From Leptidea sinapis (lineage: Eukaryota; Arthropoda; Insecta; Lepidoptera; Pieridae), in contig NC_066294.1 of NCBI RefSeq assembly GCF_905404315.1, positions 7,651,501 through 7,715,500 of the forward strand: a stretch of DNA of 64,000 nucleotides, given 5' to 3'. The notes beneath the pieces are model-generated. The model saw only the letters and a list, made by a program, of their open reading frames with translations, searched no databases and was not told the DNA's origin. Shown here piece after piece: positions 22,501-37,500 of this stretch. A program made the translations under genes and the position numbers. Numbering within the stretch: position 1 is the stretch's first letter; every line of letters begins with the position of its first letter.

Positions 22501-25500
22501 TAAAAAACGTTTGTGTGGTAAAGGTTACTTATAACATAAATGAATTTCTTAATGATACCAGAGATTGGGAATGGAGTGACCGCCCTCAGGCTATTAAATA
22601 ATAAGTTTAATTGTACAATATTACTTTGTAAACATATTTATTCGATAAAAAAAAGCCCGCTGAGTTTGTTGCGCCCATTCTTCTCAGGTCTGAGGCATTC
22701 ATTTTGGAATGGGTGGTAGTTTTTGACTTTCAATAAGTGATGTCACATCCTATTTTGAATAAAAATATTTGAATTTGAATTTGAATTAGTGAGCTTGCAT
22801 AACCACAATAAATCACAACAAAACAAGCCCATTACAATAAGTATTGTTCCGTAGAGAGTATGTTTTATTAACTTGGGAATGACTCCAGAGACAACAAAAG
22901 CTGATGCGAATGGCGCCTCAATGTCTGACAAATTCACTCGCAAACAAACTTTACACTTGAAGCAATGCTCATCTATTGAAATTCTATTTCAGCAAGAATA
23001 ATCACGGTCTATTAAAAACTTGCCAACCAAGAGATAACCTTGTATTGAATATGGAATCTGGTGTTAATAATCCTATTGTAAGTAAGTAAGTAAGGCCAAT
23101 TTTTTATTGTTACTCTTAAAAGGGGGAGAGTAACAATTGAAATTATCGAAAAGTACATAATATCTTGTGATAGTAACCTCTTCAAAGTACAAATCTAATT
23201 CATTCAATATTTAATAAAAGCTATTTAAAACTTAGTTAAACGTCAATTCGTATTATTAATAAAAAAACACATTTTTAGCTATTGGAGCAATATTTATACA
23301 TACAGTTTAAAAAGTAACTACATACAAACGTCATATTGTTTTATACGAGTTTTTGGTCGTTTCTGCACATCGCAATTGGTAAAGGTTTGACACTTATTGT
23401 ATTTTATAAAAAATTTTACTTATTTCTTCGTATAACCAGAGTCATAACAGTTAGATTACAGTTATTTATAGATGTTGTCAACTTTATATTTACTTTTTGT
23501 GACACTAGATAGACGAACTGATTCCTGCCGCCGAATTACACCTTCGCACGACACGCCACAAGTTGGGATATCATCCCCACCATCTGGATGTGTGGCGGTC
23601 CTCCACAGTGCGGTTTTCAAGGAGCTTTCTTCCACGTTCTACATGATCGAATCCATCTAATGAACTTCCTTGTGTGGTTTTTCCGGGACGATACGACATG
23701 GGTACCTTCAAAAAAAGCGCGTACACCTTCCTTAAAGGCCAGCAACGCTCCTGTGATTTCTCTGGTGTTGCAAGAGAAAGTGCCCACTCGCCCGGCGGTA
23801 ATCACTTAACACCAGGTGACCCGTACGCTCGTTTGTCCTCCTTAAACATTAAAAAAGGCATTTATATAACAACGCTCAATATATTTATTGCCGCAACACT
23901 GCAAAATACAGCTATTTTACATTGCACAATATGTGGATTGAAAACAGTTACAATGAATTTGAAGGCATTTATAATTGTTTTATACACGTGTACATTTTGG
24001 ATATGATCATTTAGATTAAAATATTTTCGCCGCTCCCGTGTTTTTACAAAGTTTGAAGCTCTTCAAACTAGTCTCGACATTATTGATTGCCAAGCCAGTG
24101 AAGTCAGTGACCCGTTAACTTACATAAACTGAGCAGAATTCGATCGAGTGGTTGCCTGATACTATTGTACGACTTTTCCAATTCATACCAATTAGCGAAA
24201 AATGCGTTTTTTGTCGTGTTCCTAATTTGATTTTAATTATACTAGTCAGGAAATTAATGGTGTTGATAATTATTATTCACAAGACGCCGTTTATAAGCAT
24301 CGTATTTTTCAAATTATAATTTATATCTATTGTATAAAAATTTGACAGCAAAATCAATATTTCTCGTTTCGCCTAAAAACTTTCTTAAAACCCGGTATGT
24401 TTATGAAATTTTAACTGCTCTATATTTCGCTACCTATTAAACTACCCTCTTTAACTCGGAAAAGACAAAAATGACACGATGCTAATAAATAACGGGAATA
24501 AGAAAGTAACTTAAAGAAATTGTGTAAGTACAATAAAAAAACTTAAAATATAATAAGTTTTTTTTTCTATATGCGGTTATGGGAAAAATTAAGATAGCGC
24601 CCTCGTTGATTTCTCTTTATAGCACTGTTGAAACCTAAGTTAGATACAATTATGTTGTTCTTTACACTACCGCTAGATGCCGCTAATCTACCGCTAGCAG
24701 ATGCTAACATTGTTTCGCCTGATTTCGTATAGACAACTGTGGCGATAGTCAGTGAACGTAGAGTAGATGATGCCATTTCAGCTTCCAAGAATATCTCCGC
24801 AAGCGTACCGCACAGGGGAGCTGAGTGTGATGTGTCTCCCCTAGTAACAGTAGTTCGCAAAATACACAAATGACATCCCGCTAAAACCATCGGCGACTCT
24901 GGCGCTGCATCTTCACGCCGTGAAGATGCAGGGCCAGCTCGACACCCTGCCAGAATGGCTCAAGAAGAGGCGGCTATCGGTGAACGTGGGCAAAACCCCA
25001 GGAGCTCACGACCGGGAGTGTGCCACTTCACTTGAGGGAACAGGCGCTCCCTCAGCTCCAAAGCATGACCTAAGCGAGCAAAAGCTCCCCCGACACATAA
25101 AACCATTACTAAAAATGAAGAGGAAGACAGCAGGGAGCAACCGCTCCCACTCCAATGACCCGCCCGTCTCCACGGTCGGCGAGTGAAACTTGCTTCAGGG
25201 GACGATAAGTCCCGACCAGCATTCCCCCACTGCCCCCCTTGCAAGCGCGGCGAGAGAAGACCACGACGTCGTTTTTAAATGAAATACAGTTTATAGCTAT
25301 TTACCTAGCCCTTTAGTAGTGCAGTTTCTTTTCAGTGTGAGTGTATGAGTGTACGAATAACAAGCACCTTTTCCTAAAAGATCGATCTCATGAAATGATT
25401 TCTGATTCCTCTAATTTTCCTACAAATGCTACGAAAATATAAACACGTCCCGAATTTCGTGAAGTAATAAGCAACAATAGTTGTAGTATGAGCAAGTTTC

Positions 25501-28500
25501 AGCTAAGTAGATGTTTATTGTAGGTCGGGTCGAGTGTGTTCGCAGATATGCAAATACACGTGCTTGAGAACTAGAGCACGTTTCTTGGGATAACTCGGGT
25601 TTCATAGTGAGGTATATATTATTATGCTATCAGTTAATTAATTGTACCAAATATATTATTTTAGGAATTAACAAAGTCAGTAAACAAGTTATTTGTGATG
25701 TTACAATGAGCTGGTACATGTAGAGAATGTTATAAATACAAATAGTAGGCAATTTTTTTCTGCCACTAATACTTACTGTAATGGCTCGACATCTAGTCTC
25801 TAATAATCACAGAAAACTTTTTATAAGATTTTGACGCCCAGTCATTTTCATTACGGATAGTACTCATATAAATAGCTTCAACTTATACTATAAAGGGTAT
25901 TAAGATAGTTGCATAAATTATGAAAATAAAAATATGATAAAAAAAATTACTAAGGCTGGTTTGCATGGACTAACTTTAGCAATAACAAACATGTTAAAGT
26001 ACCGGTTAAGCAAAACATGTGTTGCACTATTTGACAATTTAGAGATGACGTCAAAACTTTAAATGTTAACCGTAACCATCCAATCTTCGCCGGTAAAAGC
26101 TATTGTTAAAGTTAAATATGGGAGAGTTTCTTGCGCCGCTTCTTCTCTCTCAGAGCGCCATTTGTTTCCGAAACGGTAGTAGTATCTAGTAGTATAAGAA
26201 ATGACATCAAAAAGAATTCTAAAGGAATCAATTTTGAGAAAATAAATGCCTTTTAATAGCTAAATAGCGACCTGTCAAAAGATTGAAAAAATATTCGATA
26301 TTGACTTGATATTTCACTTTTAAACTTAACGAATACGATGGTGCAACACATTCCACAGTCTGTTAAAGACAGCGTTACTGTTAACGTTAAATTGACTTAA
26401 ACCATAACTATAACAGCTAATATCATGCAATTCGGCCTAAGTTAGTAGTAGGATAACGTTGCGGCAAAAGAAATAACACGCACAAATTATTTCGTGTATA
26501 TGACACTCCTAAATACTAGTACCGACATACGCTGGATATTGGGGATAAAGGATGAGGCGAGATAAACAATAATATTATGGTTGTGGTAATTGTGTACAAG
26601 AGAGATTACGATGAATTCAAATTTATAGTTTTAATTGTCTCTTAGGTACAACTAATTAATAAATAAATAAAATAAGCCTTTATTGCTGTTACTAACAATA
26701 ACATTTTTTTAAATATATATCCTTAACTAATTGCTTACTATTTTATTAACAGCTTGTCCTTCGACATAGGCCTCCTCCAAAGACTTCCATCGTTCTCTCT
26801 CTCTCGCCATTCTTATCCATTCTGGGCCAGCCACTCTCTTAAGGTCATCCTCCCATCGTTTTATTTGTCGCCCTTTGCTTCTTTTGCATTCTCGTGGATA
26901 CCACTCCGTTATGATTTTTGTCCATTTTTCGCTTTTGTCACGTAGCATATGTCCTGCCCATTTCCACTTTAATGTTTTGCACACAGTTTTGACATCTTTG
27001 AATTTAGTTGTACTCTTAATTTTTGTTAGTTTTATTTTATCTCTTCTTTTAATTCCAATAACACTTCTTTCAATTCCGTTTTGGCAGATTTCGATTTTTT
27101 TCAACAACTTTTCTGTTAATGCCCATGTTTGGCAACCATACGTTAGACATGGCAAAATGCAGGTATTATATACTTTTCTTTTTTCTTTAATTGGCATATC
27201 TACATTTTTCACAATCAACTAACAGGTACAACTAATTATTATTTAACAAATATGTGTAACATTCCAGTTAAATTAAAAAAGGTTTAATTTTTAAAAACAG
27301 ACAATTTTTTTTACTTAAATTTTAATATTTGACATATATTGAGGTTCCACCGATATGGTTTAGTGGAGGTGGAGTAGAAGAAAAACCTCATCAAATCATG
27401 GAGTAGAAGAAATACGACATAGAATTGTAAAAAATAGATCGAAAACCATGAATTCTGGGAATGTGTCCCATCATTGTAGCATATGTACCTACATGATAAT
27501 ATAAAATATCATATATCATAAGATTATTAATACTTTATCACTACTTAAAGCTTCTCTTTTTATTAATCATTCGTAACTGCTTGTTTTGGAAATATTCTTT
27601 TCGCACGCGAATTACGTATGGAGGCAGTACGGTTTATAAAATCTTACTGGCCCCTGGGTTTATATAGAATAACGATGAATACTTATAAAAAAACTATGTT
27701 TTATGGGTGTAAATAATATTGATATTGTAACTTTCCAAGACTTTTCGTGCACGCTTTTCTGAATTGAGCTAAATATTGTCTAGTTTATTAAATAAAATAC
27801 CTAATGTAAGCTATGAAGAACGCTGCAAGCGCTTCCACCTTCTACCACTTAAGGCTCGTAGAGATATTTCTGATATAATCACCTTAATCAAAATACTAAG
27901 AAGTATGATTGACTGTTTTATATTACTGACCAAAGTCTGTCTGGCAGCCCCTAGTAGAATGTTAAGACAACAGCATATCTTTGCTGTACCATTCTGTCGC
28001 ACAAATTATAGAAGGAACACATTTATTTTAAGAGCTATGCAGTCATTCAATCATTTTTGTGACACGGATAATATTGATCTCTTTAACTCCAGTATTAATT
28101 CAATTAGAGCCCATTTGGTAAAACAATTTAGCAGTGATTAACCAATTAACATTAGGAATGAAATTACTCTTTTTTGATCATGCTCTCAACTGGCGATAGG
28201 AGTGCGAGAAGATTTTATTTAATAATTTTATGAAGTTTTATTTAATAATTTTTAATTATACTTGTGTTGTTTGTTTGTAATTAATATGTTACATTTAATA
28301 ATATTATACTTGTTCCTATGTACATGTGGAAGCCTATTATTAGCTCGAACGAATTATGTTTGTTAATTATTTTAATGTATGTAAAACCAGCTGTTGGCTT
28401 TCTTAAAAATATTAAATAAATAAATAAATAAAAAATAAATAAATAAAACCATACCTAAGAAAAAATATTGGCCTGTTATTATTTTAGCTTACGACGTAAT

Positions 28501-31500
28501 TTATCGGTAATATACTTTATCAACCCTGATAACATCATTTCGAGCTTTCACTACCTTATCGATGTTTATTCATTTTCATGCAACACTAGGTATTTTGACA
28601 GAAGTCAAATCTATGGTTACAGAGTTCCTATTACTTCAAGTTTTTATATGTTACTAGCTGACCCAGCAAACGTTGTATTGCCGATATTAAAATCGCGATA
28701 CAAAAGTAACTGTTGATCGTAGATGGGTGAAAATTTGAAGTTGTATGTATTTTTTAATGTTGACTCATAATCAAACAAATTTTAAAAAAATGTCAAAAAA
28801 ATTAAAAAAAAATCGTGTGGACCACCCTTAACATTTAGGGGGATGAAAAATAGATGTTTTGTTCGATTCTCAGACCTACCCAATATGCACTCAAACTTTC
28901 ATGAGAATCGGTCAAGCCGTTTCGGAGGAGTTCAATGTTTAACACCATGACACGAGAATTTTATATATTAAATTTATCGCAATTTAAGAATTTTATACAA
29001 TTACGCTAATCTCAAAATATGAGATTAGCGTAAATGTCTTTTCATGATTGTGAATTTACGCCTATCATAAAACAGAAATTAAGTGTATGTATTACATAAT
29101 TAAAAGATAAATGTGTGAGTTGGGCGACATCGGTTCCCATAGTAAAATGACATGATGACTTCTACTATTTTCCTGTTCTTTGGGTATATATGACAGTAAA
29201 AAAAACACACTTGTTTATTACAAAACCAGAAGAGCTACCTACCTTTGACTAAGTTATCTACGATCACATATGGTTTCTTGATGTTTATAATATGTTTCTC
29301 TGGCATCTATCTTATAGCTGTAATCTTGCGATAAAAATTCCTTCTTAAACAGGTAGACTGCAGTATATCCACCCTAACTCACTTAAGTCCCGTAGAACAT
29401 TGCTCGACAGACTGTTCCTCTTTAAATAATAACATAATATTATTGATTCTCCTTATATTATATTGAATCTAAACCTCGCTGTTCCAAAACTCAACCGAGA
29501 GAGCGTGTAAGAAATATAATCCATTTCTCTGTAACTATTCAGGATTTCACTCCCTTGAATAGAATTACCAGAGATTATAACAGACATCACGATGAAGTCG
29601 ACGTATTTGATCATTATTTACACAAATTTTACAAATATTTAAAAACGGTTCTTTCGATGGTGGGATGACATCAATCTATTTTTGTGTTAATTTATACTAA
29701 GATTATATTCGAAGTTATATAATATATATTCTTATTTTATTTTGTGGCTTACATGGTCTCTTCCCCTCAATTTTCCCGGTGACCATCAAACGTTCTAGAT
29801 TATCAGCACCGCGTCGTGCAATGTGGCCAAAGTATCTCATGATCCGCTGCAGACATGTTGTGGATAGACGTGGACTGCCTCCTATTTTTAGCTTTTTAAG
29901 GATGGAGGCGTTAGTGCGGTAAGCCGTCCATGGTATCCTAAGCATGCGGCGCCAGCACCACATCTCAAACGCGTCAATCCGTTGTCTGTCAGTCGATTTC
30001 AGGGTTCAAGTTTCTCCATAGAGCGCGATGGGAAAGACAAGAGAGCGGACCAGGTGAATTTTCGTCCGATTGGTGATATTTCTGTCCTTCCACACCTTGC
30101 TTAGCTGTGTCATCGCTGTTTTGGCCATTCCAATTCGCCTCCTCATTTCGATTTCGCAGTTACCTCTGCTCGTGATCACTGAGCCAAGGTAGTTGAACTG
30201 ATTCACGGTTTCATAGCTCTGTAGGAGATCAGTACGCGGGATGGCTGCGAAGCGGTCGACGACCATGACCTTGGTTTTGGCCGTATTTATTGCCAGACCC
30301 ATTCTGAGGCTGGTGGCCTCTAGCTTTTTAGTCATAATTATATTTATTATATAAATAAATATAATTATGACTATTTTATGGTGCTTATGTAAGTTGCTTT
30401 TGGACGGTTTTGCGCGGTTAAGCCACGTCAACGTATATTTAATCTAGATTATATGGATGACGTCAGGCATAGATAATAACTGGTTAAGAAAATACTGTAT
30501 CGATGGGTAATGTGTTGGCTTAAAGCCACCTTTGCATGGATACGATAAATTAATTACAATTGGGTATAGTTAATATTATCTAGCCTCAATCTAGGCATAC
30601 TCTGTACTATGGATGGAAGATAACGATATGTTAAATACGATTTACACATTTTATACCTTTAAACGAGCAATTCTTGTATATATATAATCTGAATCACAGA
30701 AACGGCTCCAATGATTTTAATGAAATCTAGTATACAGGTAGTTTCGGGGGCGAGAAATCGATCTAGCTAGGTGTCAATTTTTAAAATGACGTTTTATTCG
30801 TGTTTTAAAGAGAAACAGCCACAATATGAATTTTTACCAGTGAGAGGCTCCTTTGCACAGGATGTCGGCTAGATTATGGGTACCACAACGGCGCCTATTT
30901 CTGCCGTGAAGCAGTAATGTGCATTACTGTGTTTCGGTCTGAAGGGCGCCGTAGGTAGTGAAATTACTGGGCAAATGAGAGTTAACAACTTATGTCTTAA
31001 GGTGACGAGCGCAGTTGTAGTGCCGCTCAGAGTTTTTGGGTCTTTCAAGAATCCTGAGCGGCGCTGCATTGTAATGGGCAGGTCGTTTCATTTACTGAAC
31101 TTCTGGTTCGTCTCGTCCCTTATTTTCATGAAATAAAAGAAGATAAATAAAAACAATAACATTAAAATGCGAAGGTAAATTTCACCACTATACAAGACTG
31201 TAATAGCTCAGATGTGATATTGGGTGATCCGGAAAGCAGAAGACCCCGGTTCGAATTCAGATGTCCAATTAGTTTTTATTTTGATCAAATTTGTACATTC
31301 TTAAAAATCCGAGCAAGGCTCGGTCGTCCAGATAGTATAATAAATAAACATGCATAATTCGGAAACAAAAATCCACACTCATCAAATAAACGTGTTCATA
31401 CCGGGATTCGAACCCAGGTCCTGTAGCTCAGTGGGCAAGGTCACAACCACTCGGCTGTATCGGTTTTCAAAGATGATCAACTCACCTTCTTTGACATATA

Positions 31501-34500
31501 GCCGTATGTGATATATAAAATTCTCGTGCCCGGTTTTGTTTGTAACCAAACTCCTCTGAAACGGCTGAACTGATTTGTATGAAATTTCCTGAGCATTTCG
31601 GGTAGGTCTGAGAACTACCGCTAATTATGAGGAGAGTGACCTACCCCTAATTATTATTTTCTTATTTTTTTTGAAAATTTATTTAATTTTATTTTATTAT
31701 GATTCAACATTGAAAAATACATACAACTTAAAATTTTCGCCCCTCCTATATCTACAATTATTTTTATATCGCGTTTTTTATATTAATCTGTTATATCCAT
31801 TAATCCGCTAAAGGGTTGCAAGACGCCAATCGAATACAATAATAATTGTAGTACGATATATTTGGTAGGTCTTAGAATCGATCGAAATCTATTTTTTATT
31901 CCTCAAAAATTTTAATTTTTGATGTTTTACTATATTACCTTCATTGGCTGCTTCTTTTGCTGGATCAGCTAGTTATTAAGAAAATTTAAATTATTTTTGT
32001 TCAAACTAAAGAAAAAATAAATCAAAAATGGCACCTGCAGGCATCTCTCGAGTTCGTTACACATACGGCTGTAACCTTGGACTAAACAATTAGTGTTAAT
32101 GTGCTTTAAGTCTTCTGCCACTTGATAGATATTTCGTCCGCACGTGACGTCACTCGCGGCATACAGGCGCAGTCTGTCAATTGGTAAAAAAAAACTTTGA
32201 GAAACCGTAATGGTTGCAAATTGCTATTAACTACATCTCAGCAGATAGCCTAATTAACCTCCTTTGCAAAGGATGCCGGCTAGATTATTGATACCACAAC
32301 GGTGCCTTTTTTTGCCGTGAAGCAGTAATGTGTAAGCATTATTGTGTTTCGGTATAAAGAGCCACGTAGCTTGTGAAGTTACTGGGCAAATGAGACTTAA
32401 CATCTTATCTCTCAAGGTGACGAGCGCAGTTGTAGTGCCGCATCCTGAGCAGGTAATGGGCAGGTTGTATCAATTACCATCAGCTGAACGTCCTTCTGTC
32501 TCGTCCCAAATAAAGCGAAAAAAGGTATGGAGCGAAAGAGAAAGAGTATGTGTGGCGCGGCGAGGAATGAGGAGGAAGACTTTTTATTTACCGATTTTTG
32601 TACCGTAACCGCTCAGAATTTTTGGGTTTTTCAAGAATCCTGAGCGGCATTGCATTGTAATGGGCAGGGCATATCAATTACCATCAGCTGAACATTCTGC
32701 TCGTTTCTTCCCTTATTGTCATTATAAAAGACTGGATAAAGGTTTATATATTATTATTAATTAAATTTAAATATATCTATCAAAATTTGGATTTATATTC
32801 AAACCGAAATTATATTAACAGATATATAGCAGAAAATATATTATAACTACGGACTAGAAAAAAAATAAGGACTCCGTGTCACCTTGCATTACAGTGTAGG
32901 TAGCACCAATACACGCCGATTAACGTGTAAATACATAGCCCCACGCACACACTTACACTACTACAGGCCGATAGGCGGCCATTATGAGGATTGTCATCGT
33001 CTGTCACAGATCAGTTTGCGTCTTAGTAAAAAAAAATTAAAATGTAGTCGTGCGTTGTGAAAAAGCGTAAAAACGATAAGTATTTGTTGCCATAAATGAT
33101 TATTTAAGGGAGAAAAAATTGTGTAATTAGTATCCCCCGTCACCGCACACACACTAGCATGACGGTGCTTCACTTGCTAATATCACGGCGCGGAGTCCTT
33201 TTTTTTTACTCGTCCGTGATTATAATAAGCAAAATCCCATGAGAACTAAGATGCCGCCATTTTGAATGCTTTATTCTCTATTTCGTTTAATGTAACGCCC
33301 TACCATAATAGTTGTATTTACGATGGTAACTACGTGATCTAGATTGTAACGTAACCATTAAACTCGATAATAAAGTGAGTTGGGTCCAGCTATCGTAAAA
33401 TCTTTTATTACAAGAGTCGCATCATGCGTGAGCTTCTGTAAAACTTTAATGCGGATTCTTCTGTCTTTAATAAAGCCTGTTTATGGCCGCCTAGTACCAG
33501 TATTGAGTAATGGATTCGTTAATTTTATATAATGTTAGGATCTTCAAAATAAACTACAAATTGTTTCTCTGAAAATACATTTAAAGTTCCCTATATCGCT
33601 TCCTCAATCGTATCTTTCGATAAGTTTTTATAACAGTAACAAGCACAAAACAATCTTAGCGTTATCCGCCATTTAATCACAGTTTACACGTCACTTCGAT
33701 GCGTCCTCTACCATCTTCCACAGACAACATAGATACGCGAAGCGCGGCAAATTCAAATTAATGAAATGTCATTCATTTCATTACATACATATAAATTGAC
33801 GTATAGCTAGATACAGGTATGTAAGAATGGGGTGATTAAAACAATAAAGAAGACAGCCGGTGTCTGGCACTGTCAAACTATGTGTAAATATTGTTACTAC
33901 CTAGTGGGAGGCTCCATTGCACAGGATGTCGGCTAGATTATGGGTACTATTTTGAAGCGGTAATGTGTAAGCATTATTGTGTTTTAGTCTGAATGGCGCC
34001 GTAGCTAGTGAAATTACTAGGCCAATGAGACTTAACATCTTATGTCTCAAGGTGCCGAATCCTGAGCAGGTAATGGGCAGGTTGTATCAATTACCATCAG
34101 CTGAACGTCCTACTGTCTCGTCCCAAATAAAGCGTAAAAAAAAAGTATGGAGCGAAAGAGAAATAGTATGTGCGGCACGGCGAGGAACGAGAAGAAAGAC
34201 TTTTTATTTACCGATTTTTGTAGTGTGTTGATAAGGCAATAATAGGGTGTTGCTAATGGTATATCAGCTAATACATTGACATAATTCATCACGAAATAAT
34301 GAATTTACGCTAACTGCTAATGGACGTTGCGAAGGCCAAGTAAGCAATTCCAATTTCTTTCGTTTGGGAAATGAGAAAACTATTCTTGGTGATATGTTAA
34401 GCCGTAAATATCTGACGTCGAAATTAAATCGACTAGAGAATGTAATAGAGTCATTATTAATATGTTGTGATAGATTTAGATTGGTACATGAAGAATCTTA

Positions 34501-37500
34501 TAACTTTAAACGAGCAATTCTTGTATATTTATAATCTGAATCTCGAAAACGGCTCCAACGATTTTAATAAAATTTAGTATTCAGGTAGTTTCGGGGGCGA
34601 GAAATCGATCTAGCTAGGTTTCAATTTTAAAAAATGAAGTTTTATCCGTGTTTTCATGAGAAACAGCTACAATAACATTAGAATACAAAGGTAAATATCG
34701 CCACTATATACAAGACTGTAACAGCTCATATGGGACATTGGGCGATCCGGAAAGCAGAAGAACCAGATGTCCTATTAGTGTTTTTTGTTCAAGTTTTGTA
34801 CATTCTTAAAAATCTGAGAAAGGCTCGGTAGACCGTGTTTTCTCCCACGTAATTTTCAAATCCGACAACCTCGAAGAATCGATTACATTTTTTGTGTTAA
34901 TATATAGCCTATAATACTCACAAGCAATGTGGCTTTTTGTAATTTTTTTTATGAAAATAAGAGACCAGACAATACAATGCAGTGCTACTCAAGATTATTG
35001 AAAAACCCAAAAGTTTTGAGCACTACATCTGCGCTCGTTTTTCATTAGCTACGGCGCCCATCAGACCGAAACACAGTAATGCTTACACATTACTGCTTCA
35101 CGGCAGAACTAAGCCATTGTGATAATCATACCCCATAATCTAGCCGGCATCCGGTGCAAAGGAGCCTCACACTGGTGGAAAATTGAAACACAAACAGCAT
35201 ATTGGTAACAGAATTTTCACAATCGGTACAGTAAATCCAGAGAATACTCCTTACAACCTCACACTCTTTACCTCTTTATAATATTAGTATAGATAAAAGT
35301 AGTACAGGTAGAAGATGATAAAATTGAGTCTGCTTTTCATTGCATAAAAGTGCTAAAAATGGAATATAATAAGTTCCCTCATTATTTTGTTTCCCATTTT
35401 CTAAAAAAAATTCCGTATGACCCTCGTAGTTGGTTCACCGCGTTTGTTGATAAATAAGACCTTGCAAAACCTAAGCCAAAGTTTCGTTTTGCAGAGAGCG
35501 CTTATCGTAAACATAGTTCGAAACTCGTAAATATCACGTAGGTGTTGGTGAAACATTTTCCCGCACTTCCAGTTCAGTAAGACTAACAGCCCCGTCGGGA
35601 TTGCGATGAGGTATTTTCATGAGCCGTGTAATCGGATACGAGAAAACTTTATCGCGTTATGTCAAACATTACATAAGCCGACTTAATGTTGTTTATTCTC
35701 GGCGTTGTTATCACGATGGTATTAACCATATACAGTGTGTTTTTTTTAAGTGGGACAGTATGGGGAAATCCTAAAGTATAAGAGATACAGGGAAACTGTC
35801 TTAGGAAACATTAGGTACTTTTTTGTGAAAAAAAAATTGGTATTGTCAAAATTTTGGTCAAGTGTGAGTTGTCCGGTCAGTGTCTCCTGGAAGCAATGCT
35901 TGTACAAGATGACCTTCTATGTAACACTTGTACTTGTAAGCCTTCAATACCTTTCGTACTGTAGATCTATGCATACCGATATTGTTAGCAGCTTCCCTCA
36001 ATGAAGCTTTTGAGTAGGCTTTAAAATATCCTAAGATTGCGATAGTTGTAAATTCATTTATTACTGTCGCTCGTCTCTTCCGTTTTAGCGTAAAACAGCC
36101 TCCCTTTCTTAAATTTTTCACCAGTTTGTCAAAAATTTTGCGGTTCGGTTGATCGCGGTCCGAATAACGTTCCCGATACCACTGTAACGCATTCACAGAG
36201 CTACGATAATTTACAAAATACGCTTCAATTAAATTTACTTTATGCGAGTTTGATAATTCCATGACGAAAACTTAACATAATGTTAACTTTAAACAATGAA
36301 ATATCAAGTAAAATACTGTTTGTTTCAAGAAGTTCCAAATTTAAAATTTGTTTTTTTTTAATTAGATTTGTAAGGTAAGGTGCTCGCGTAAGAATACCTT
36401 AAAGTATTTTAATCCTTTTTAAACCAAATAAAGTGTTCCAAATTCAAATGTAAAACTGGAATAGGCAATATTTTTTTTAATAAAAACCTTGCAGTGGGCA
36501 GTGGTAGGCAATTTACACGGGTTGTAATAATGAAAACGATTTTCTTAAATTTGACTAATTTCTGCTGTCCCGATTTTTTTCTTCCCATACAATAAAATGA
36601 TTCCCTCATGAAACTGAGTAGATGTGCGTCAAAAAATTAATCATTTTTAGGGACAGCTCACACTTGACCAAAATTTTGACTATACCAAATTTTTTTTTCA
36701 CAAAAAAGTACCTAATGTTTCCTAAGACAGTTTCCCTGTATCTCTTATACTTTAGGATTTCCCCATACTGTCCCACTTAAAAAAAAACACACTGTATAGA
36801 TTTAGATCATGCTAGCGTAAGACCGATTATTCATGACCAATTCATCATTTCATAGTTGATCAAAGGCCTGATCCTACGTATTCCGGCGATCTTGACCAGA
36901 TCGTGGGTCCATCTTATGGGGGACCTGCCAACACTGCGTCTTCCGGTACGTGGTCGCCATTCGAGGACTTTACTGCCCCAACGGCCATCTGTCCGTCGAA
37001 CTATGTGCCCTGCCCACTGCCACTTCAGTTTCGCTATCATTTGGACTAAGTATCCCCTCACTTCTGATTTGATCTCGCAGGGAAACTCCGAGCATAGACC
37101 TCTCCATTGCTCTCTGAGCGACAATGAGCAATCTCATAAGGCCCATAGATAGACCACGTCTGCAACCACTGTGTGTGTCACCACTGGCAACACACACTGG
37201 TTGAAAACCTTCGTCTTCAAACTTTTAATTGTAATTTTGGACGAGAAGATTTTACGGAGTTTCCCGAACGCTGCCCATCCGTGTTAGATTCGACGAGCAA
37301 CCTCTTCCCCGAAATTTAACCTGCCCAACTGGATTATTTGTCCAAAGACGTGCCCGTCAACAATTTCCAGAGTACAGTTCCCAACTGGTGCGGGAGTAAG
37401 TGTGATATGGGCATTAGACATGTTCTTCGTCTTGTACATGTTCATTTTGAGATCTACCTACATGTACAATTATGATCTCGTTATTATTATGACGGGTACT

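Noticed and set aside
29001..29033. Hairpin as a transcription terminator
   Set aside because: No evidence of a prokaryotic context and no U-tract logic applies; recorded only as an inverted repeat.
32342..34231. Two similar ~85-codon frames that look like paralogous small proteins
   Set aside because: Both are reverse-oriented SINE-A plus the shared tail; similarity comes from the repeat.
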